This document shows, piece by piece, positions 10,253 to 18,521 of a DNA stretch of 64,000 nt. Both the position numbers and the translations under genes were made by a program. Under the pieces are notes generated by a model. It ran no database searches. It was given only the letters and a program-made list of their open reading frames with translations, and was not told the DNA's origin. Source of the DNA: Candidatus Lachnocurva vaginae (GTDB taxonomy: Bacteria; Bacillota; Clostridia; Lachnospirales; Lachnospiraceae); contig CP049781.1 of the NCBI GenBank assembly GCA_011082265.1, positions 1,562,501-1,626,500 on the forward strand, read 5' to 3'. Position 1 is the first letter of the stretch. The number at the start of each line of letters is the position of its first letter.

Positions 10253-11293
10253 TTATTCCCAGTTAGATTTACCATAATCATATAAATTATCTTTATTAAT
10301 GAGTTTTACTGGTATCTTATATAACAATTTTACCTTCTTATTTTTTAGTAATCTATCCAAAACATATGAAACTTTGTTTGCCATCAAAGAAATTGATTGC
10401 GATACTGTAGCTTCTGCGTGAGTATTGTCTTCAATAAATTTTTTAAAATCCGGAGATCCATCAACTCCGAATATAATTGTGTTATCTGATACCTTTTTGT
10501 CCTCAATTGCCGCTAACGCACCTATAGCCGCTCTGTCATTTAATGCCATGATTACATCAAACGAATCTTTAACCGAAGCATTATAGGAGGGCGTTTTGCT
10601 CATATACCATTTTTTATATAAGTTTAAACGGGCTGCATCTTCTATAGCATTTTCCACTTTAGGCATAGCAATTTCCGTCTGTCCGTAAGTTTCTAAACGC
10701 CCTACTACACGATATTTAGGATATTTTTTTATTGTGTCAAGAAAGCCTCTTGTTCTGTCAGTTGCAGAAATAACATTTTTATGTTCCAGCGATAAAATAT
10801 TTGCACAACTTCTTATTTTCATAAGATATTTTGCAAGTAATACTCCTGCCTCATAATTATCGGATAAAATCGTTGTTGAAATTGCATCCTTGTATTCTAT
10901 AGGTGCATCTACAGCCACTACAGGTATTCGATTTTCTTTAGCTTTTCTTAGTGCATGATTAAGAACCTTACTGTTACTTTTTACCGGATTTAAAATAATA
11001 ACGTTTACCTTATTTTTTACAAAATTTTCAATTTGCTGTGCCTGCTTTTTTTCATCAAGTTCTGAATCTCTAACTATTAATCTATATTTTTTATAAAATG
11101 CTATTTTTTCTATTTTTGAATTTAGCACTTTATAAAAATCATTATTCATAGTCATATAAGTTGCACCTATTTTTATAATTTTTTCTTTCGGTATAGTAAT
11201 ATCAATACACTTAAAAGACAACATTATCAGCATAATCACTATAATCATATAATTTATGTAAGCAATATATTTTTTATAACTCATATTTGCCAT
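10253..11293 (-). CDS. RbsB-like periplasmic-binding protein, LevQRST-type sensor component
   Basis: 346 residues. An N-terminal hydrophobic segment (about 13-28) precedes a type-I periplasmic-binding fold (Peripla_BP_4, as in ribose-binding proteins), with VNVIILNPV, IPVVAVDAP, VIMALNDRAAIGAL and IIFGVDGSPDF blocks. It is the first gene of a four-gene run, 52 nt ahead of the kinase gene, with no transport genes attached. A role as extracellular sugar sensor feeding the kinase is inferred from gene order, as in the LevQRST systems of streptococci. A lone ABC-transporter receptor using a distant permease is the alternative. Confidence 0.8.
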   Translation of the reverse strand: MANMSYKKYIAYINYMIIVIMLIMLSFKCIDITIPKEKIIKIGATYMTMNNDFYKVLNSKIEKIAFYKKYRLIVRDSELDEKKQAQQIENFVKNKVNVIILNPVKSNSKVLNHALRKAKENRIPVVAVDAPIEYKDAISTTILSDNYEAGVLLAKYLMKIRSCANILSLEHKNVISATDRTRGFLDTIKKYPKYRVVGRLETYGQTEIAMPKVENAIEDAARLNLYKKWYMSKTPSYNASVKDSFDVIMALNDRAAIGALAAIEDKKVSDNTIIFGVDGSPDFKKFIEDNTHAEATVSQSISLMANKVSYVLDRLLKNKKVKLLYKIPVKLINKDNLYDYGKSNWE

Positions 11294-11333
11294 AAAAATA
11301 ATTTCCTTTTATTTTATTATAAACCGAAAAATA

Positions 11334-11359
11334 GCTCTATAATACAGATATTATAGAGC
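11334..11359 (-). terminator. Terminator after the CvpA-family gene
   Basis: A perfect 10-bp stem (GCTCTATAAT / ATTATAGAGC) with a 6-nt loop is followed on the minus strand by TATTTTTC. It lies 7 nt past the CvpA stop and ends that operon just before the sensor operon begins. Confidence 0.8.
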
Positions 11360-11365
11360 ATTCCC

Positions 11366-12055
11366 TCAAAAAATATTATATAACGGATTCATTTCATTTA
11401 TTGATTTCAAAATATTACTCTCGCTATATTCTTTATATAAGACTCTTCCCTGTTTTGTAGTAGAGAAACACTGAATCAAAAAAATCACAAAGCATATTAA
11501 GAAAAATGCTTCGATAAGTCCTATAAATGCTCCCAAAAGTTTTGAAGCTCCTCTAATTATAGGAATAGATCCTATTAGATGTACTATAATTTTAATTATA
11601 AGGAAAATGGTAGAAGCAAGAAGCATAGCCAAAAACATAGCCGTACCTTTTAATATGAGATCGGCTGTACTATCTTTTACAGCATTTTTTACTTCATTAC
11701 TTATAGAATCATCATCTTTATCTCTTAAATCAACTTTATCAAGCTTTGATAATACCTTTTCCCTAAGTAATCCCGACATAATAAAATCAGAATTATCCTT
11801 CTTATCGAAATTTTTATTTATTTTTCCAATGTTTTTGTTGGAATTTGTATATCGTTCTGAAATCTCATAAGTTTTATTTAATATTATTTTATTTCCATAA
11901 AGTGCCGAATAAATCATAGGATTTAACGCATTTATCACAACAAACGCAAGTATAAACCCTACAAGACTTAGCGACATTCTTAAGATTCCCTGGTAAAATC
12001 CTCTTATTACAAGTAATATTGAAATTAAAATAAGTGTGATTTCTAAATAATTCAT
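11366..12055 (-). CDS. CvpA family membrane protein
   Basis: 229 residues. Four hydrophobic helices lie at about 5-20, 28-45, 140-160 and 175-200. The first pair has the CvpA-type pattern of small residues (IRGFYQGILRMSLSLVGFILAF). The C-terminal pair has the IIRGASKLLGAFIGLIEAF block typical of this family. A charged, probably extracytoplasmic loop of about 80 residues sits in the middle. CvpA proteins are linked to envelope homeostasis and, in E. coli, colicin V production; the biochemical role is not settled. It follows the DUF5711-like gene by 7 nt and is the last gene of its operon. Confidence 0.75.
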   Translation of the reverse strand: MNYLEITLILISILLVIRGFYQGILRMSLSLVGFILAFVVINALNPMIYSALYGNKIILNKTYEISERYTNSNKNIGKINKNFDKKDNSDFIMSGLLREKVLSKLDKVDLRDKDDDSISNEVKNAVKDSTADLILKGTAMFLAMLLASTIFLIIKIIVHLIGSIPIIRGASKLLGAFIGLIEAFFLICFVIFLIQCFSTTKQGRVLYKEYSESNILKSINEMNPLYNIF

Positions 12056-12062
12056 ATCTTTC

Positions 12063-13196
12063 CTAATTTGTAAGTTTTACCTTCTGTATCTCATTTTCTC
12101 TCACAAAATAATATTCTCGTCCTGCTTTTTTATTAATAATATCATAAAATTCATTCCCTGATTCAGTTTTAAATTTTTGAATCCCAAAAATATTATATAT
12201 TCTAAGATTATGACCGTCTGTAAATAAGAGCTCATTATCATCCATAAGTTTTATTTTTCTAAAATCAAAATCAAGTTCTTTTTCGTATCTTTTAAAACCA
12301 TTTAAAGAATACGTTTGTACAATATTTTTTATAACTCCGTCCTTATTTGCTTTTGGTATAACAAAACTCACATATTTATTATTATGAGTTACGCTTTTTA
12401 TATTTCCTTTGAGCTTAATTTCTTTCTGAACCGTTGGCTCTTTTTTTGAATTAAATATAAGAATCTTATCGCTTCCTATTGCAAGTGCTTTACCGCTCGG
12501 GAGAATATCAATATCCGGAATTATTGTGTTCTTATATTTATATTTTGCAACAATATTATCAATTGAATTCTTGCCTTCTTTACCAAAATTATAAAAATAA
12601 ATAGTTGTATAAATTTGACCTGATGAAAATCCTACTGAAGATACCATAAGTTTTTCTCCGTCCGGAGATAAAGCTATCCCTGTCGGATATCCCGCATTTT
12701 TTAAATAAATTTCTCCCGATGCAATAATATCTCCTTCTTTTGTGTAAAAATCAATTTTTGACTTTAGTGTATCTTTTAAAATGCATGCTACAACTCCCTT
12801 TTGTGAAACATCCGCATAATTTATAGGTTTTGTAGTTGCAATTTCCGTCTCTTTACTTTTTTGAGAAAAGACAAGTAATTTAGAGCCGCCTTTATCATAG
12901 ATAAGGATATATTTTCCCTCTTTTTCAGCTTTAGGATTATTCATTTCAAAGCTTTCATTCCAAATAATTTTCCCTGAAAAATCCTTTAATATTGCTCCAT
13001 TATTTCCATATTTTAATAAATTCCCATTAAAATTTAAAAAATGATAAGAAGATGCGTTTTTTACTTTTATCACATCTTCCACTTCAAATTTATCATATGT
13101 TCTAAAAATCATGAACAAAAAGAAGGACGCTACAATAATGATAATTGCAATTATAGCGAGTATTAACGCTGTATAATTTATTTTCTTGTAAGTCAA
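12063..13196 (-). CDS. DUF5711-like membrane-anchored beta-propeller protein
   Basis: 377 residues with one N-terminal transmembrane helix (about 9-30). The rest looks extracytoplasmic and beta-rich, with repeated short blocks such as LLKYGNNGAILKDFSGKIIWN, GVVACILKD and YPTGIALSPDGEKLMVSS. These resemble WD40/YVTN-type propeller blades and proteins annotated DUF5711 in Lachnospiraceae. I cannot name a function. It sits between the TPR-AAA protein and the CvpA-family protein with short gaps (29 and 7 nt), suggesting a shared envelope role. Confidence 0.6.
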   Translation of the reverse strand: MTYKKINYTALILAIIAIIIIVASFFLFMIFRTYDKFEVEDVIKVKNASSYHFLNFNGNLLKYGNNGAILKDFSGKIIWNESFEMNNPKAEKEGKYILIYDKGGSKLLVFSQKSKETEIATTKPINYADVSQKGVVACILKDTLKSKIDFYTKEGDIIASGEIYLKNAGYPTGIALSPDGEKLMVSSVGFSSGQIYTTIYFYNFGKEGKNSIDNIVAKYKYKNTIIPDIDILPSGKALAIGSDKILIFNSKKEPTVQKEIKLKGNIKSVTHNNKYVSFVIPKANKDGVIKNIVQTYSLNGFKRYEKELDFDFRKIKLMDDNELLFTDGHNLRIYNIFGIQKFKTESGNEFYDIINKKAGREYYFVRENEIQKVKLTN

Positions 13197-13225
13197 ATCT
13201 TTCTCCCCATATATGTCCTAATTAT

Positions 13226-15892
13226 TTATAAAAAATCTTTTTCAGTAAGTAACGGTCGTCCTTCTTCATCCACTTTTCTTCTGCGGAAAAATCCTTTATT
13301 TCTGGAGCGTGAAATAGCTTCATTTACAATTTCTATAATATCAATGAAATATAAATTCTTACTCAAGCTTTGAGTTTTACTTATTCTGTCATACATTGCC
13401 AGCTTTCCAATCTCATCAATTGAATATCCTGAATCATTTGCATATCTAACACCGAATTTTACAAGTTCATCTATCGAAAATACAGGAATTTCAATCTTTT
13501 CAGTAAATTTCTCAGAAAATTGATTATATAGAGAAAGTGCTCTCTTTATTCCCGCTTCCGTATCCTCCAAAATAATAAGAGTTCCCGATTTATCACTATT
13601 CATCATAAGCTCAAGAGATATTGCACTTTCCTTATCCATATCTCCTGCCTGCTCAATGACAAGACAGCCACCTTTTATTTTTCTATATAATTCCTGAATA
13701 TCTTTTCCTATTAATTTGTCAGCATCAATTTTACCTATATTATTTCCCGGTTTATCAATCTGTTCTTGAAGTGTCATTATAAGAGCCTTTGCCAGTGTTG
13801 TTTTTCCACTTCCATGTCCTCCGACAATCAATATATTCTCAGAATTTGAGACACCGCCTTTAAGAAGCCTTTCCTTTACTCCTGTTAAAACTTTGATTAT
13901 AGATTTCTCCATATTTGGTGCTGGAAGGAAGTATGAAAAATTCTCTTTTTCCTCAGCAGTTAATTCCATATCGTAGGACTCTTCTATTTCGTTATCCTTT
14001 TCGTCTTTATCAAAGCTATCCAAAACATTGGAAACACTTGCATTATTATTATCAAGTGCTTCAAAAACAATTGTCTTATCAAGATTTTCTTTTATATCCT
14101 GAATAGAATTTTTATCCTTTGAAAGGCTTTCTTTCTTTTGTTTTTCATTTTTTATATTTGCAATGGTCTCCGCAAGCAAAGATTCATCGTCTGGTTTCAT
14201 GTCAATAGTTGACATAATAGGCTTTTCTTCTTCTAATTGTGAATCTTCGCTTTCTCCAGATAAATTAATTTTTTCCAAAACATTTTCTATTTCAGCTTTT
14301 GCACGTTTTTTTGCTTCTCTGTCTGCTTCATTTTTTAAATCATCTTTTTCGCTATTATCTTCCTGCTCTTCAATTTCTTTTTGTAAAATATCATTTACAT
14401 CGGACATAATTGCGACTACATCTTTAAAAGATACTTTCCCTTTCGGCGTCGGATTATTTTTTATAGCCTCATTTAATGTAGGTGGTGTCCAATTTTTTAC
14501 AATTTTTTCTTTTTCTTCTTTCTTTTTAGGCTCTAATACCGGCTCTTTACTTTGCTCTTTTGTAACAACCGGAATCTCCATTCCGACTCCGCTATCTTTT
14601 CCATCTTCGCTAATTTTCGGTATAGAAAATTTATCTCCTGAAACTTTCGCCTTTTCATCTTCTGACTCATTTTTATTAGAAAGGACAAAATCCTTTGCAA
14701 GTTCATTAGGTTTTGCTCCTGCATCAATTAAAGGCATAGCCTCCTCAAGACGATTCATTATATGATTTGCTTTTTTTAATGCAGACTCTTTTGTTTTTTC
14801 AAATTTTTCCTTTTCTGATTCCTGAATTGCCGCTTTAGCAGCTCTGCTAGTCTTATTCCAGTCTTTTAAAACATCATCTATCGTAAGCTGACCCTCTATT
14901 TGAGGTTCAACTTCAGGCTTCTCGGGAATATAAAGGCTTAACTGTCCGTCGTATTCTTCATCAAGGAAATGCTTGTAATTAGCCATTATTGTCTCATCTT
15001 CTTTTTCCTTTTCCTTCTTAGAATTTTTATCCTTATATTCTTTTTCTCCCATCTTTAAATAAGGAAATTCCCCTACAAGTTCCTCTATATTTCCAAGATT
15101 TTGATCAACTTCAACTTTTTCGGTAGCTTTCATTATCTCGTCTATATTTTTTCTTATTTCGGTTTGAAGATTTACAGTATCAAAATTATCATACTGTTTT
15201 ACGGGAGCAGGAATATCTCTCGTCGCCTCAATACTATAATCATCATTGTTATCCGGCTTCTTTATAGATATACCGCTAATCTTTCTATACTGTTCCTCCT
15301 GCTCTGATGTAAGAGGCCTATAGAGCATTTTTAGTTCCAATGCCTTTTCAACAAATATTCCTTCTCCATAATAAAGTGCAACTTCATCACATAAATCTAC
15401 ACATTTATCTATCTGCCCTGTTTTATGATATAAAAAAGCTAGCTGATAACCCCACTCATCAATAAGCTCATAATTTTTTAATTCTTCTAAAATGGAAATT
15501 AATGTGTATTCATCAGCACCTTTTCTTTTTGCTAAATGATATTTCAAAACGTATTTTTTGAGATCGTCCGGTGCAATTCTTATAAATTCATCGTAATATT
15601 CTTTCCCTTCTTCTATCTCTCCTTTTCTAAGACATAAAAGACATAAATGGAACAAAATAATCCTTCCTATAGGAGATCTTTCATGTGCCATTACAAGAAT
15701 TGATTTTGCTTGATCAGGTTTCCCTGCCTTTTCATAAAGTTCACTCGCATAAACTATTGTACTTATATTATAAATTTTTTTGAAGTTTATAGAGTCTAAG
15801 ATATCAAGTCCTTCATCATTTTTAGATTCATTTATAAGTTTCGCCGCCTCTTTAATTTGTTCTTTATAATTTTCTTCTCCAAATACGCTCAT
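13226..15892 (-). CDS. Large TPR and AAA-type ATPase protein of unknown function
   Basis: 888 residues. Residues 1-200 form TPR-like helical pairs (for example ASELYEKAGKPDQAKSILVMAHERSP). Residues about 200-650 are highly charged, low-complexity and probably disordered. The C-terminus (about 686-888) is an AAA-like P-loop domain with Walker A VGGHGSGKT (691-698) and a Walker B-like strand CLVIEQAGD in which the usual DE is IE. No signal peptide is present, so it is cytoplasmic. It is flanked by membrane-protein genes in the same direction. I do not recognise an exact family. The disordered linker suggests a scaffold that couples TPR-bound partners to an ATP switch. Confidence 0.6.
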   Translation of the reverse strand: MSVFGEENYKEQIKEAAKLINESKNDEGLDILDSINFKKIYNISTIVYASELYEKAGKPDQAKSILVMAHERSPIGRIILFHLCLLCLRKGEIEEGKEYYDEFIRIAPDDLKKYVLKYHLAKRKGADEYTLISILEELKNYELIDEWGYQLAFLYHKTGQIDKCVDLCDEVALYYGEGIFVEKALELKMLYRPLTSEQEEQYRKISGISIKKPDNNDDYSIEATRDIPAPVKQYDNFDTVNLQTEIRKNIDEIMKATEKVEVDQNLGNIEELVGEFPYLKMGEKEYKDKNSKKEKEKEDETIMANYKHFLDEEYDGQLSLYIPEKPEVEPQIEGQLTIDDVLKDWNKTSRAAKAAIQESEKEKFEKTKESALKKANHIMNRLEEAMPLIDAGAKPNELAKDFVLSNKNESEDEKAKVSGDKFSIPKISEDGKDSGVGMEIPVVTKEQSKEPVLEPKKKEEKEKIVKNWTPPTLNEAIKNNPTPKGKVSFKDVVAIMSDVNDILQKEIEEQEDNSEKDDLKNEADREAKKRAKAEIENVLEKINLSGESEDSQLEEEKPIMSTIDMKPDDESLLAETIANIKNEKQKKESLSKDKNSIQDIKENLDKTIVFEALDNNNASVSNVLDSFDKDEKDNEIEESYDMELTAEEKENFSYFLPAPNMEKSIIKVLTGVKERLLKGGVSNSENILIVGGHGSGKTTLAKALIMTLQEQIDKPGNNIGKIDADKLIGKDIQELYRKIKGGCLVIEQAGDMDKESAISLELMMNSDKSGTLIILEDTEAGIKRALSLYNQFSEKFTEKIEIPVFSIDELVKFGVRYANDSGYSIDEIGKLAMYDRISKTQSLSKNLYFIDIIEIVNEAISRSRNKGFFRRRKVDEEGRPLLTEKDFL

Positions 15893-15935
15893 TAAAACTT
15901 TATTCTCCTTTAAAAACGCATTCCTTTATTTTCAT

Positions 15936-17261
15936 TTATCTTTTAGATCTCTTACGAATTCCTTTGAAAAATTTTATCACCTTTTTATTTTTCTTTTCGT
16001 TAAATTCAAGTCTACCAGTTTCTTCATTTACGCATTTTACTCTTTCATATATAGATGTTTCCGTCGGAAGTCCTCTCTTTTTAGCAAGATATCTAAATGT
16101 TCTGCTTGCACAATAGTAAATAAGTGCTACAGTAGGTACTCCTAAGAGCATACCCATAAATCCGAACAAGCCTCCACCTACAACAATTGCAAAGAGCACC
16201 CAGAATGCATCCACGCCTGTAGAGTCCCCTAAAATCTTTGGTCCTATTACATTTCCGTCAAGCTGCTGCAATACAATGATAAATATTAAAAAATATATTC
16301 CCTGCATAGGATCCGTAAAGAAAATAATAGTTACGGAAGGAACTGCACCAATATAAGGCCCAAATACCGGAATAACATTCGTAACTCCGACAATTACCGA
16401 TACAAGCACAGGATATGGCATTTTAAATAAAAGCATACATATATAGCATATAGCACCAATTATAAGAGAATCTATTATCTTTCCTACGAAAAATCCGTAA
16501 AAGATTTCACCTGCTTTTCTTGCTGTTTCCATTATAGGATTTGCTATCTTTGCCGGAAATAATCCAAAAAGAATTTTCTTACAGATAGCTTTATCTTTTT
16601 CTTTATCTATAAGGAAATAAATTGCTGCAAATAAGCTGACTAAAAATGACACCAAATATTTACCAACATCAATAACACTTGATGTAATAGTATGAATCAT
16701 TTCATTCTTTCCGTCAAAGTTTAAACTATCAGCAATAAATGCTTTAACCATTTTTATAAATGACGAAATATTTTCGCTTTTACCTGCATACTTAAGTTCA
16801 CTATCAAATCTTTTTTGTGTGATATTATTTGCCCATAAAAGTACATTTTGAAGCTGCTTATCTATATTATTATAAATATATGTAAGTGTTGCAACAATCT
16901 GTGGAATAACACTTACTAAAAATATGACTATTACTGCTAAGAATAACAAAACTGATACTATTGAAGAAAATATTCTTACAGCCTTAATAATTTTTGCACT
17001 TCTCTTATATCGCTTGCCAAGCAAATTTCGTAACCAATTTTCTATAAATGTCATTATAGGACTTAGAAGAAACGCTATAATAAATCCCAAAACTATAGGG
17101 AAAACAGCAGAAATTATTTTAGCAATCGTCTTGGACACTCCATCATACCTTTTTATTAAAAAATAAAAAAGAACAACTATAATAGCAGCTATCGTACATC
17201 TTGTAATTAATAATTTATGTATATTGTCATAACTGTTTATTTTTTTATCATCACTTTCCAT
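15936..17261 (-). CDS. AI-2E (PerM/YdgG) family transporter
   Basis: 441 residues with about eight transmembrane helices. Family marks include the FPIVLGFIIAFLLSPIMTFIENWL block near the N-terminus, a long amphipathic middle section and the C-terminal VTNVIPVFGPYIGAVPS and GNVIGPKILGDSTG motifs. Members are exporters of small molecules (autoinducer-2 in E. coli TqsA) or Na+/H+ antiporters. The substrate here cannot be read from sequence. It lies in the same orientation as the coiled-coil protein upstream (31-nt gap) and the TPR-AAA gene downstream. Confidence 0.85.
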   Translation of the reverse strand: MESDDKKINSYDNIHKLLITRCTIAAIIVVLFYFLIKRYDGVSKTIAKIISAVFPIVLGFIIAFLLSPIMTFIENWLRNLLGKRYKRSAKIIKAVRIFSSIVSVLLFLAVIVIFLVSVIPQIVATLTYIYNNIDKQLQNVLLWANNITQKRFDSELKYAGKSENISSFIKMVKAFIADSLNFDGKNEMIHTITSSVIDVGKYLVSFLVSLFAAIYFLIDKEKDKAICKKILFGLFPAKIANPIMETARKAGEIFYGFFVGKIIDSLIIGAICYICMLLFKMPYPVLVSVIVGVTNVIPVFGPYIGAVPSVTIIFFTDPMQGIYFLIFIIVLQQLDGNVIGPKILGDSTGVDAFWVLFAIVVGGGLFGFMGMLLGVPTVALIYYCASRTFRYLAKKRGLPTETSIYERVKCVNEETGRLEFNEKKNKKVIKFFKGIRKRSKR

Positions 17262-17292
17262 ACTTATCCCTCTTTATAATTACTAACTTATA

Positions 17293-18069
17293 TTATTTTT
17301 CGCCCTTACGTTTCTCTTCTTTTTTCTCTTTTTCTTCTTTATAATTCTTAAGCTTTTCTATATATTTTTCATTTACTATTATTTTGGGTTCATCATTTTT
17401 ATTTTGAGATAAATAATCATTCTCTTCTTCTAATCCTGAATCTCCATATTCATATATATAGTCCGAATTTCCATATTCATCATAACTCTCGGAATAATTT
17501 CCTTCTATTTTCCCTAAATTTTTGTCTGCATTAACAGACGTAAATCTCGAATTTTTATTATTTTTTTGCTTATCTTTATTCTTTAATCTCTGATTTTCAT
17601 CTTCTATTAATTTTATGTATTTATTGGTATCTCTCAATGTTTCAAGTTTGGATATGAGTTCCATCTGATTTTCATTAACCACAGATCTTTGTTCCTCAAG
17701 CATATCTCCAGTTTTTGAAATAAAAGTTTCCATTCTTTTTTTTGTGTCGTCTATAACTGAAATAATGCCTCTTAGTGCTTCATCCGTGTACATTATTGAT
17801 GCAGCATAGATATCCTCCGCATCTTTCTTTGCATCATCCTTTATTTTTTCGCTTTTTTGCCGAAGTTCCCTGTCTATCTTATCTTTTTTGGCTTCCGTGA
17901 TATCATACTCTTCCATCATTTCAAACATACAGTCAGAAAGTCTCTTTAAAAGTTCAAGAAATTTGTCTCTATCAACAATAACTTTTTTCTTATCTCCGGA
18001 AACTTCCTTTGCGTTTGCCAAAAATACATGTGCTTCTTTTAAAATTTCTTCAGTTTTATCTTTTACACC
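17293..18069 (-). CDS. Coiled-coil cytoplasmic protein, DivIVA-like in character
   Basis: 258 residues from the ATG at 18069, chosen because GGAG lies 7 nt upstream; the frame stays open to 18123. Residues about 10-170 are strongly helical with heptad spacing and runs of charged residues. A Tyr/Asp/Gly-rich disordered stretch follows (about 185-225), then a lysine/glutamate-rich tail. No membrane segment is present. The pattern resembles DivIVA/GpsB-like or ATP synthase b-like coiled coils, but no specific motif is conclusive, so the function is left open. It heads the operon that continues into the AI-2E transporter. Confidence 0.6.
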   Translation of the reverse strand, partial: GVKDKTEEILKEAHVFLANAKEVSGDKKKVIVDRDKFLELLKRLSDCMFEMMEEYDITEAKKDKIDRELRQKSEKIKDDAKKDAEDIYAASIMYTDEALRGIISVIDDTKKRMETFISKTGDMLEEQRSVVNENQMELISKLETLRDTNKYIKLIEDENQRLKNKDKQKNNKNSRFTSVNADKNLGKIEGNYSESYDEYGNSDYIYEYGDSGLEEENDYLSQNKNDEPKIIVNEKYIEKLKNYKEEKEKKEEKRKGEK

Positions 18070-18147
18070 CATAAAAACTCCACTAAACATTCTAACCCAA
18101 TATGATTTTAAAGGTTTTATCATATAATGTAAAGATTTTCAAAAAAA

Positions 18148-18278
18148 CTGTCCCCAAAGCAGACAATACAGCTTATCCATGGCACATGAGAAATCAATCT
18201 TAGTGCTGCTTCATTCCTGACCTGACACGGTTCGAAAGCACTCATTGCATGGGGCCATATTGTCTGCCTTGGGGACAG
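18148..18278 (-). ncRNA. ffs: Signal recognition particle RNA (small bacterial type)
   Basis: The minus strand contains the SRP RNA core (GTGTCAGGTCAGGAATGAAG, then CAGCAC), matching the GGTCAGG...GGAAGCAGC signature of domain IV that binds Ffh. The two ends form a long stem: CTGTCCCCAAGGCAGACAAT at the 5' end pairs with ATTGTCTGCTTTGGGGACAG at the 3' end, and inner arms pair as well. At about 131 nt it is the short form with no room for a full Alu domain. It lies alone between the FHA gene and the coiled-coil gene. A frame called across it (18120-18359) is spurious. Confidence 0.92.
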
Positions 18279-18521
18279 ATAATATATTATATTAATTTTT
18301 TTGCACAGTAAATATGTATCTTCATAATATGTATCTTCATATACATGTTGAATATACATATCAAATATTCATACAACCATTTAATAATATAAAACTGATC
18401 TTCAATTGTCAATTTTTTTATCCATATCCATGATTCGCCTTATACTCTCACTTTTTTGGATATACTTATTTTTATTATCGCCGTCATCATATTATCTATA
18501 CTCTGTTTCCCCTTAAAAAAT

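Noticed and set aside
14163..14765. 200-codon plus-strand frame
   Set aside because: It lies opposite the low-complexity part of the TPR-AAA gene and mirrors its Glu/Lys codons as Ser/Phe runs.
18120..18359. 79-codon minus-strand frame
   Set aside because: It runs across the SRP RNA gene, whose conserved core and terminal stem explain the sequence.
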